Origin: an uncultured Chloroflexota bacterium
Lineage (GTDB): Bacteria > Chloroflexota > Anaerolineae > Anaerolineales > Anaerolineaceae
Length of the DNA stretch: 64,000 bases
NCBI GenBank assembly: GCA_902791025.1
Contig: CADATZ010000017.1
Location: forward strand, 1-64,000
Direction: 5' to 3'
The notes under the pieces are model-generated. The model made no database searches and was not told where the DNA came from. It worked only from the letters and a program-made list of their open reading frames with translations. Numbering within the stretch: position 1 is the first letter of the stretch; every line of letters starts with the position of its first letter. A program made the translations under genes and the position numbers. Positions 1 to 8,219 of the stretch are shown in pieces.

Positions 1-3000
1 TGGTACCGGTCGGTTTGCGGTTATCCGTATTTTTTGTCTCCCAGCCCAGTACCGCGTCATAAAATGCCCGGATCGTTTCCGATTTGTAAGCATTTCTGAC
101 TTCGAGCGTTGTATTGATCTTTTTAAAGGAATACAACGGGCTAGAAGATTTGTTATAATTCGTGTCGCCGCTGTATTCCGCATAAATACTGTCTCCCGGC
201 GTACCATCCATCACCATGGCATGAATCTCGATAGTCCCGTCAGATTTGTAATCTGCCTTACCAGAACATTTCTCAAATTTCACATCATCATGTTCATTGA
301 TATTTATCGTGCAGGTGGCCGAACCAGAAGTGAAGACTATCGTCCCGGTTTCTGTTCCTACCGGTAGTAATTTTGCTGTCAGATCAATGCCATTATCCGT
401 TTTTCTTGCTGTCTTAATCTCAAGTGTAGTATCGATCTTTTTATCTTCGTAAAACAAAACAGCCGTACTTTCAGAAGCATTATAGAAGCTGTCGCCGCTG
501 TATTCCAGTTTCACCCGATCTGCTTCCTTAGATGCGAGCAGCATATGGATCACAGTGAAATCCATCGTATCCATACCCGGTGTTATGTCGGATATATCAG
601 CTGTACCCGGTTCGCAATCCATTGACTTTTTGACTATATCCAATACACACGTTCCGATAACAACATCACCATTATGCGCAGGATCATCGCTCCTGATCGT
701 GTATTTAATAGTCCCTGTCGGTGTCGGACAATTCGTTTTCGGATCGCTGCATCCAAGAGAGATCCAGGCCGGGTCATCCGTCCAGCTTAGCGAGCCACCG
801 ATATTCGCATAAGTCGTTTCATACTTATATGGCATCCGAGGTGTATCTTTCTCAATGATCTTCAGTGTCGTGTTGACCTTTGAGAACAACACAAAATCAC
901 AGGAAGATGCATCAAAGATATCATCACCGCTGTAATCAGCTTTTACGCGATCAGCTGTAGTGCCATTGGAAAGCAGGATCTTTTGCATCAGCCAATGGAT
1001 GATCTTATCATTTTTCTTATCTGGGTCCGTCTCTTCTGGATCCGGCCCTTCTGATGATGGAGTAATTTCCGTCACACCCGTTTCCCAACAGGTAAATTTC
1101 GTAAAGTCGCCGTCATCCGGTTTGTTATCAAAGGTCAATTCACAGGTATCAGAACCGATTGTTAACTTTATCGTCCCAGTCGGTGCAATGTTCTCTGACT
1201 CTGTATTATTCCAGGAAAGGAGCAGGTCGGAAAGATTCAGATAGAGACTTCCGGGTTTCAAGGCCTTTTCGATTTTCAGTATCGTAGGAATTTTCCTGAA
1301 GGTAAAATCAGCGGCAGAGGATGCCAGGAACGTGCCATCGCCGGAATATTTCGCGCTGATTGTCGTTCCGGTTTGGCTGCCCATATCCAAGTCTGTTATT
1401 TCAATTGTTAATTTCTTATCATCAAAAGTCAATTTAATCTTTGGGTCGATTTCGGGATCTTCATCATCTCTATAGAAGATGCTGCAATCCTTAAACTCTT
1501 TTGTGGAAATATCCAATGTGCAGGTCTCAGCCCCGGAGGTCAGCGTGATCGTGCCCGTCGGCAATTTTCCCGCCGGCGGAGTATCATCCCAGGTCAGATT
1601 CAGCGTCGTGTCCACATATTCTGATTTCGGCTTTTTGAACGCGTCAGTGATTTCCAAAACCGTATCCACGATGATGAATTCAACCTCGTCAGCGACAGAA
1701 GGGTTGAAATTGGTATCGCCATTATAAACAGCGCTCACGCTCTTCGCTTCACTATCCGAAAGCGGTACTTTTTCAAATGACCAATGATATCTCACATCCG
1801 TGCCCGGCTCGGTAACAAGCGGGCCGGTGATCACGGTAGATTCACCCATGCAGTCAAAGTCATTGCTCACGACATTCAACTGACAGGTATCATTGCCGAT
1901 GGTAAAGTTGATCGTACCGGTTGGCGTATTGCCGTCGGCTTTTGCCTTATCGAAGGAAAGTATGACGGCAAAATCAGCCAACAGCTCACCGGATTTGGAA
2001 ACATCCTGAAGAACCAGTTCTGTATCGATTTTATCAGAGGATGTGAAGGCTACTTCCGGGCTGACAGAACCGTAGTAGGCACCGTCTCCACTATATTCCG
2101 CACGAATGGTGCTGCCCGGAGTTTCATCCATCACCATATCGGTGATCACGAATTTTCCATTCTTAAATTCGGCTTTCCCGGTGCATGAGTCCAGAAATGC
2201 CGGTGCGTTTCTGTCATCAATATCCAGTACACAGGTGGCAGAACCGGAGGTAAAGGTGATCTCCCCGGTCGGACCTTCCGCCGGTTCCAGCACTGTTGTA
2301 AGATTGATTTGATAAACTTCTTTCTCATCAACAGTAGTTTTAACTTTTTCAGCTCCGGCTTCAATGGTTATCTTGGTATCCTTTCTAACAAAAGAGATCG
2401 GGGTACTGATCGACTTGTTATAGACAGCATCGCCACTGTATTCCGCACGAATGTTTTCGCCCGGCGTTCCGTTCATCACCATATCAGTTATGATAAACTT
2501 TTTACTTACCGGATCATACTTCGCCTGACCGGAACAGTCTTCAAAAAACAAGGAATTTCTGTTATCGATCGTCAAATTACAAACAGCAGAACCGGATTTT
2601 AAGGTGATCTTTCCTGTCGGGCCATCTGCCGGATCCAAAACCGCTGTCAACCGGATCAAATCACCATTCTTTGAGGCGGTCTCAATCGTGATCTCCGTAT
2701 CCAGTTTGGGCGTTTTGCTAATTTCTACCGTTTGGCTCGAAGATTTCAGATAAACGGAATCACCGCTGTAATCAGCCATGATCGTTTCTCCGGGCGTGCC
2801 GTCCATCCTGATCCGCATTTCTTTGACCTGATATTTATCGCTTTCTTTGTATATCGTGCCCGTTATTTCACCCATACAATTCTGGAAAGTCTCTTTCCCG
2901 ATATCGAAAATACAGGGAACCGCAGTGTAACCTACAGAAGTGTTTTCTCCTCCCTGTGTATTCGAACTGGATCCGGCACCAGACCTGAAGGTTAAGGTTC

Positions 3001-3960
3001 CGGTCACCCTTTTATCAGTCGGAGGGTTTGGACCGGGGTTGGGAACGACCATCACATCTTTCAGCGTGATCCACATATCCGGAGCCATTACCGCAGAGGC
3101 AATCTCTGTGGTTGTCGGGATCGTGTAAAACAGCAGTGTATGCGATGATGTATTGAAGAAGGAATCTCCGCTGTAAACGGCCCGGATGCGGTCTGAGGTG
3201 TTGGTCACAAGCATCTCACGAACAGAAACAAGGATATTATCCTGACCTATCGTTTGGTCCGGTGTTCCTTCACAGCTTAATGATTTCGCAGTGATATCAT
3301 AGACACAATTCGTTGTTTCTGAACTCGCAGAGCCGGAACTTGATGTGCTTGCCATCGGTGTAAACGTGATCGTACCGGTCGGCTTGAGATTCTTTGCCAA
3401 TTTATATACAGCATCTTTTTCTTCCCAGGGTAAAGACCAGGAAATTGTTGTATCAAAATCAGCCTTTGTCTCACCCGGTTTGTAGGCATCGCTGATAACG
3501 GTTTTTGTCGGAATTTTGTAGAACAGAACCGGTTTCGCTGTGGAGGGTGAAAAATAATTATCGCCTTTATACACTGCCGTGATCCGGTCCGCATTGCTGT
3601 CTGTCAGCACCATATTGGTGATCGTCCACCAATACCCATCATCGGGATTTTCAACAGCCTTTCCCTCGCAGGTCAGCTTATCTGTCATCACATCCAGATC
3701 ACAGGTACCTGAACCAACGGTAAAGGTGATGACACCTGTCGGGATCAATCCATATTCGTTTTCCGCATCAAATTTCAGCTGCGATATCACATCCGCAAGC
3801 GTCGCACCCGGTTTGAATGCCGCCTGGATTTCCAATGTTGTCGGGAGCTTGTTGATAACCCGTTCTTTGGCGGTTGCCTGGGCTTTTTTGTAGGTGTTGT
3901 CGCCGGAATAGACCGCGGTAACGGTCAGGTTACCGGCCTTTTTCGCCACGAAAGAGCAGG
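1..3960 (-). repeat. Eleven or more Ig-like protein repeats of about 330-450 bp
   Basis: The DNA encodes a repeating module of about 110-150 residues. Each runs T-T-LEI, then PTGTI-FT-GS-TC-LDI, then a second Cys followed by G, then an ITDM-like strand, and ends with A-x-Y-x-GD-x-x-Y/F. The terminal motif is coded near plus-strand positions 170, 495, 935, 1335, 1715, 2090, 2440, 2770, 3175, 3565 and 3905. The copies have diverged, with little long identity at DNA level, so they are old. Base 1 falls inside a repeat, so more copies lie outside the window. Confidence 0.85.
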
Positions 3961-6928
3961 AGGTGACCGGCAGGGTGACGGTGCAGGAGCCTGTTCCATC
4001 GGTGATGACGACAGATCCGGAAGGCTCCTTGCCCTTCGGGAAACCGGTCATGGCGATGGTGTAATGCACTGTCTGTCCGACGGTATAGAACGGCTGGGAG
4101 ACGTCATTGTCGTCCGCGATCTTAACGATCTTAAAGCTGGCGCCGGGGATCTTGGAGATATCTTCCTTATCGTTGCCGCCTTCAAGCTTCACATCGACCG
4201 ACTTGGTACAGATCACGTTGCCATTGCCGTCATAGGCATTCAGGACAAAGGTGGTCTGCTTTTCCACATTCACACGCATAAAACCGGAGGGCTGGAGCCA
4301 GTCGCCAATGGTGCCGCCGGTCATCTGAGCCGGCTGAGAGGGCTTTTTGTAGGTTTCGCCCTTTTCCTTGGCTTCCTGTTCCTTTTTCTTTTCCGCGTCC
4401 TCACTGTCCTGTTCCGCCTTGGCGGAGGAGACCAGCTGGACACGGTTGGTGCCGCCGCCGGTCCAGGAAAGCATCACGGAACCCGGTTCCTTGAGCGTTG
4501 TCGCATTGGCCTTGAGTTCGCACTTCAATCCGGAACCCTCGCCATCGTCGGCATCACCGGCTACACGAACCGGGAGGGAATAGACCTTTTTCACCTGGCC
4601 GACTTCCGCCTCAAGCTCATAGGTGAGGGATTTTTCCGGATAGGCGAAATCACCGCCGGAGGCTCTCAGGGAATCTCCGGAAAGACCGGTGATCTTGACC
4701 GCACTGACGCCATTCACAGACCACTCTACAAGGATCTGTTCCTTGGGCTGGAGCTGATAGTCGGGGAAATAATCAATAATACGGTACCCGGATTCCGAGA
4801 GGGGATCTTCCACAACCTCGACCAGCTTGACGCTGAAGTCACGGTTATAAGGCGCGGCTTCCGGAGAGGTGGGCGGGACCGTCGTTTCTCTGACGATCGG
4901 GCCGGTCTGGAGCACCGCTTCCGGGATAGCCGTCGGCATCACCGTGGGACGGAGTGAAGGACTCACCAGCAATTCCGGATTGTCAACATCGACCTGCGGT
5001 GAAGAATAGACATAACCGTTATTAGGGTTCAGCTGGCCGCTGAGCGCAATCTGCTCCGGGTTCAGCCCTTGCGAATTGCCGATATTATTATAATTATCCG
5101 GGATGCTCAGCACGTTGGTTTGCGGCTCGGGCATGGGATTTACAGCCGGGCGGATAATGCCGGAAGTATTGGTATCCGCCGTGAGCTGGAGCGAGCTCCA
5201 GCGGCTGGTCCGGCGCGTATCATTATTGTTCGGCACCGCAATGCCGTTGGGACGCACCCAAACCGTAAAGCGTTTCAGGTCGATCCGGTCCGGGGCAACA
5301 TTGAGGAACAGGCTGCGCATGTCGTAGCCTGAATTGTTCTGTGCCTTCAGCGAAAAGAGCGTATCGGAGGTATATCCCTGCGCCAGGGTACCGGTATAGT
5401 TTTCAGCCGTCAGATCCGTCTTCTGCTTGTTGTACGCCAGAGCGGCTTTCGAAATGTCCCCGCTGACAGCCCAGTTCAGTGTCACCTGCTGGTTGTACAG
5501 GGCGTCGGAGATATCCGTATGCAAAGTACTGACCGTCGGGCTCTGCGGAATGACCAGCACCTGAATCGTCTTTTCATAGTTAATATTGAACATCTTGCTG
5601 AAAATATTCTCAGCTTTTAATGTATACGTGGAAGAAACCTTTGGGGCAATAAACTGACTGCCCGATTTGATCATATCCTGCGGTTCTCCGCTGTTGTCAG
5701 TCATAGTGACCTTGGAGGCAAACGGAACAACGTCCCAATTGATCCGCACAGGATTTCCATAGAGAGCTACCAATGTGCGCTTGCCGTTGTCACCGTCAAA
5801 GTGCCGGATGCGCGGCTGGAAGAAAACAATCGCGCCAACCACAAGCAAAATCAGTGTGAGAAGAACCCAGAAGGTGTTGATAAGCGGTTTTACAACCACC
5901 TCACCCATCAAGGACTGACCGCCGCCGGGCTGGTCCGAAGGTGTGATGGTCGTATTATAATGATAGGAATGAGACCTCATCCCGAGAATCGGCAGCTTGC
6001 GGGAACCGATGCGCATCGATACACGGGTGTTGTCTCCCGGGCGAATGGTTATCGTTTCCTGCCCCTGCTGGCTGCTTCCTTCCCGCTCATAGGTAAAAAA
6101 CAGGTCGTTGGCGTCGTCATAGGAACGAACGAAAAACGTCGTAGCCGCATTGGAATTGTTCAGGATCACGACATCAGTCAGATCCGTTTGATTTTTCCTC
6201 GTGAGCTCCAGCCGGCGGGGCGTCGGCCCGCTCGCGAGAAATTCACTGTAGGGCAGGACCGTCAGGGAAGAATCCGCGATCCCGGTTTCCTGCTGGTAGT
6301 TCGGAGAGGACGCGACAAAATGGAGGCCGTAAAACCCTGCTTCCGCGCTTGAGTCACGCGGAGGACTGATGCGCACAGAAAATATGCCTTTCCGCCCTTC
6401 ATTCAGGTTCAGCACCGGCGGGATGACCTGCACCCAGGAGGTAGGAACACCCTGAAGCTGCAGCTGCATATTTGCCACCAGCGGTCCGGCATTCGTGACA
6501 GTCAGTTCAAATTCAGCCGTAGCTCCCGCTTCAATCTCTGTCATCGTGGAGTTGGTGATCTCGAGCAGAATGTTGCTGCCGAAAGCTTCCGTCTGAACAG
6601 ACGCACCTTCGCTCATTATTCCCTGTGACTGAATCATGATGTCCGCATTGACGCCATTCAGATTAAAAAACAGGCGGTAGTCACCGATTGTCACCACAGA
6701 TGAATTTTGCAGATTCTCAGCCAAATCTCCGAGTATGTGTCCATTAACATTCGTAGTTTTTGAAGGATCAAGCGATACGATAAACCAGCGTTCATTTTCA
6801 AAATGAAGCATAGCATGGAAATCAGCAACGCTTTCTCCTTTCAAGATAATATCGTTACCGCTGTCCGCACCGATATTGATCACCGTTTGGTTGAATGCAA
6901 CTTCTCTGCCGTAAGTTTGTCCGTTCAT
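1..6928 (-). CDS. Giant FHA-like / TM / Ig-repeat surface protein (C-terminus beyond the left edge)
   Basis: The frame is open from an ATG at 6928 to base 1, giving at least 2309 residues. A GGAG lies about 11 bases before the ATG. Residues 1-90 resemble an FHA fold (VINIGADSGNDIIL, then TTNVNGHIL), but the usual GR and SxxH phosphothreonine-binding residues are missing. Residues about 110-340 are beta-rich, like the COG1470 type of membrane-protein domain. One strong TM segment lies at about 348-369 (FWVLLTLILLVVGAIVFF). Beyond it come beta domains, P/T-rich linkers, a K/E-rich stretch (about 829-861), and from about residue 930 a chain of Ig-like repeats ending in A-x-YSGD-type motifs (Big_3_5-like). 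The likely topology is head inside, Ig ladder outside. It is the last of three genes, 19 bases after the previous stop. No catalytic domain is visible. An adhesin or envelope stalk is my inference. Confidence 0.85.
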   Translation of the reverse strand, partial: MNGQTYGREVAFNQTVINIGADSGNDIILKGESVADFHAMLHFENERWFIVSLDPSKTTNVNGHILGDLAENLQNSSVVTIGDYRLFFNLNGVNADIMIQSQGIMSEGASVQTEAFGSNILLEITNSTMTEIEAGATAEFELTVTNAGPLVANMQLQLQGVPTSWVQVIPPVLNLNEGRKGIFSVRISPPRDSSAEAGFYGLHFVASSPNYQQETGIADSSLTVLPYSEFLASGPTPRRLELTRKNQTDLTDVVILNNSNAATTFFVRSYDDANDLFFTYEREGSSQQGQETITIRPGDNTRVSMRIGSRKLPILGMRSHSYHYNTTITPSDQPGGGQSLMGEVVVKPLINTFWVLLTLILLVVGAIVFFQPRIRHFDGDNGKRTLVALYGNPVRINWDVVPFASKVTMTDNSGEPQDMIKSGSQFIAPKVSSTYTLKAENIFSKMFNINYEKTIQVLVIPQSPTVSTLHTDISDALYNQQVTLNWAVSGDISKAALAYNKQKTDLTAENYTGTLAQGYTSDTLFSLKAQNNSGYDMRSLFLNVAPDRIDLKRFTVWVRPNGIAVPNNNDTRRTSRWSSLQLTADTNTSGIIRPAVNPMPEPQTNVLSIPDNYNNIGNSQGLNPEQIALSGQLNPNNGYVYSSPQVDVDNPELLVSPSLRPTVMPTAIPEAVLQTGPIVRETTVPPTSPEAAPYNRDFSVKLVEVVEDPLSESGYRIIDYFPDYQLQPKEQILVEWSVNGVSAVKITGLSGDSLRASGGDFAYPEKSLTYELEAEVGQVKKVYSLPVRVAGDADDGEGSGLKCELKANATTLKEPGSVMLSWTGGGTNRVQLVSSAKAEQDSEDAEKKKEQEAKEKGETYKKPSQPAQMTGGTIGDWLQPSGFMRVNVEKQTTFVLNAYDGNGNVICTKSVDVKLEGGNDKEDISKIPGASFKIVKIADDNDVSQPFYTVGQTVHYTIAMTGFPKGKEPSGSVVITDGTGSCTVTLPVTSCSFVAKKAGNLTVTAVYSGDNTYKKAQATAKERVINKLPTTLEIQAAFKPGATLADVISQLKFDAENEYGLIPTGVITFTVGSGTCDLDVMTDKLTCEGKAVENPDDGYWWTITNMVLTDSNADRITAVYKGDNYFSPSTAKPVLFYKIPTKTVISDAYKPGETKADFDTTISWSLPWEEKDAVYKLAKNLKPTGTITFTPMASTSSSGSASSETTNCVYDITAKSLSCEGTPDQTIGQDNILVSVREMLVTNTSDRIRAVYSGDSFFNTSSHTLLFYTIPTTTEIASAVMAPDMWITLKDVMVVPNPGPNPPTDKRVTGTLTFRSGAGSSSNTQGGENTSVGYTAVPCIFDIGKETFQNCMGEITGTIYKESDKYQVKEMRIRMDGTPGETIMADYSGDSVYLKSSSQTVEISKTPKLDTEITIETASKNGDLIRLTAVLDPADGPTGKITLKSGSAVCNLTIDNRNSLFFEDCSGQAKYDPVSKKFIITDMVMNGTPGENIRAEYSGDAVYNKSISTPISFVRKDTKITIEAGAEKVKTTVDEKEVYQINLTTVLEPAEGPTGEITFTSGSATCVLDIDDRNAPAFLDSCTGKAEFKNGKFVITDMVMDETPGSTIRAEYSGDGAYYGSVSPEVAFTSSDKIDTELVLQDVSKSGELLADFAVILSFDKAKADGNTPTGTINFTIGNDTCQLNVVSNDFDCMGESTVITGPLVTEPGTDVRYHWSFEKVPLSDSEAKSVSAVYNGDTNFNPSVADEVEFIIVDTVLEITDAFKKPKSEYVDTTLNLTWDDTPPAGKLPTGTITLTSGAETCTLDISTKEFKDCSIFYRDDEDPEIDPKIKLTFDDKKLTIEITDLDMGSQTGTTISAKYSGDGTFLASSAADFTFRKIPTILKIEKALKPGSLYLNLSDLLLSWNNTESENIAPTGTIKLTIGSDTCELTFDNKPDDGDFTKFTCWETGVTEITPSSEGPDPEETDPDKKNDKIIHWLMQKILLSNGTTADRVKADYSGDDIFDASSCDFVLFSKVNTTLKIIEKDTPRMPYKYETTYANIGGSLSWTDDPAWISLGCSDPKTNCPTPTGTIKYTIRSDDPAHNGDVVIGTCVLDIVKKSMDCEPGTADISDITPGMDTMDFTVIHMLLASKEADRVKLEYSGDSFYNASESTAVLFYEDKKIDTTLEIKTARKTDNGIDLTAKLLPVGTETGTIVFTSGSATCTININEHDDVKFEKCSGKADYKSDGTIEIHAMVMDGTPGDSIYAEYSGDTNYNKSSSPLYSFKKINTTLEVRNAYKSETIRAFYDAVLGWETKNTDNRKPTGT

Positions 6929-6947
6929 TGTCTTTTTTCTCCGAAAT

Positions 6948-8219
6948 TCAGAAAATCAGATAACTTATTCCTGCTATGATTTGTATAGAAATAATTACCA
7001 GCCCCAAAATAAGTATCTGAGGCATGAGTCTTTCGATCCGAGACATTTTTTCATAAATGACGACCCCGTTGACATATCGGTTCGGAACCGTCAGCGTCAG
7101 CCGTGACTGAGGGATCTGAAGTACCTCGATCTTATAGAGGTGTGAAACAGCCGCCGGAGAATCAGAAAGATTCATGAGTTCCACGTCGACTTTCATCGAT
7201 TCACCGGGGGCAAGGATCTTGGACTGGAAAAAGTTCAGCGAATCGCCAAGCTCATCGACCTTTCCGATATTCCGGTTCCACACTTCTTCATCATAAATAA
7301 AGTTTTTGATGTGCAAAGATTCGTCCTGTTCCTGCAACATGGATCCGGATTCATGGATATTCATTCCACCGGCAGCCTGCATTCCACCGACAGCCTGCAT
7401 TGCAGAAGGTATGCCCGATTTTACCATTGGCGTGACCGATTTTGCCGCCGCAGTCAATTTATCAGCCCCTGACAGCTTCCCAAGCTGATCACCCAGTGAA
7501 TCAAACGTGTTGACCTTTGTCCCGATGGCAGACGTGAGTTGTGTAGCATCCTGTTGGAGCCCTTTCAGCGAAGCCTGGGCTTCCTGCAGGCCACTGCTCC
7601 GCACGGGAAGCAGCGAAGCAATATTGGACAGAATAGACGCGAAAAAGCCAGCTTTTTTCCCGACCTCATTTATATTTTTGGTAACCACACCGACTGCATC
7701 TTCCGGCTTTGGCAGGGCGTCCTTCTTTTTTTTCAGTTCCATAGGATCATTGAGGTCCGGGATCAAACTCTTTATATGTTCTTTATCCTCGTCTTTGGAC
7801 GGAGCGACATCAATGACCGTAACGTCTTTCTCCGGAGCGGGTTTTTCCGCGGTCTCTTCTTTCGAGGCATAGGTGACGCGGATCAGAGGCATGCCGTTGA
7901 CACGGAAACGAATTGCCAGGCTCTTGGGCAGCTCCACCGCCCGCAGCAAAAAAATGGAGGATGTATTGCCATGATTCGTGATCGTGAGCTTATGCCGTTT
8001 GATCCTGCGGTTTGAATATCGTTCAAATATCCAGTCATTCACAAAAAACAGCGATCCCGCCATCAGCAGGGCAATCACCAATATGAAACCCACCTTCAGG
8101 ACTCTCATCCACTCTATCGGTACGGAAATTCTGGAGATGGAATTGAATAATTCGCCGACAAAATCACTGTTCTGAACGAAAGATAACATCGTGCTGAGAA
8201 ACTCAACGATTCTATCCAT
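6948..8219 (-). CDS. Two-TM envelope protein of the FHA/Ig operon
   Basis: This 423-residue protein is not recognised as a named family. It has an N-terminal TM segment at about residues 41-62 (VGFILVIALLMAGSLFFV), a large charged middle, and a C-terminal TM at about 400-423 (ILILGLVIISIQIIAGISYLIF) that ends the protein. The first part after TM1 (LTITNHGNTSSIFLLRAVEL) and the part before TM2 (APGESMKVDVELMNLSDSPAAV) look like beta-sandwich halves related to those in its two neighbours. The middle contains K/D-rich linkers and a Gly/Met-rich stretch near residues 275-300. Its ATG overlaps the upstream stop by 8 bases, which suggests coupled translation. A scaffold or partner for the giant protein is inferred from the operon only. 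Confidence 0.75.
   Translation of the reverse strand: MDRIVEFLSTMLSFVQNSDFVGELFNSISRISVPIEWMRVLKVGFILVIALLMAGSLFFVNDWIFERYSNRRIKRHKLTITNHGNTSSIFLLRAVELPKSLAIRFRVNGMPLIRVTYASKEETAEKPAPEKDVTVIDVAPSKDEDKEHIKSLIPDLNDPMELKKKKDALPKPEDAVGVVTKNINEVGKKAGFFASILSNIASLLPVRSSGLQEAQASLKGLQQDATQLTSAIGTKVNTFDSLGDQLGKLSGADKLTAAAKSVTPMVKSGIPSAMQAVGGMQAAGGMNIHESGSMLQEQDESLHIKNFIYDEEVWNRNIGKVDELGDSLNFFQSKILAPGESMKVDVELMNLSDSPAAVSHLYKIEVLQIPQSRLTLTVPNRYVNGVVIYEKMSRIERLMPQILILGLVIISIQIIAGISYLIF

Noticed and set aside
4064..4957. 297-residue plus-strand frame inside the giant gene
   Set aside because: It is antisense to a well-supported coding frame with domain structure. The translation has no recognisable family and no ribosome site.
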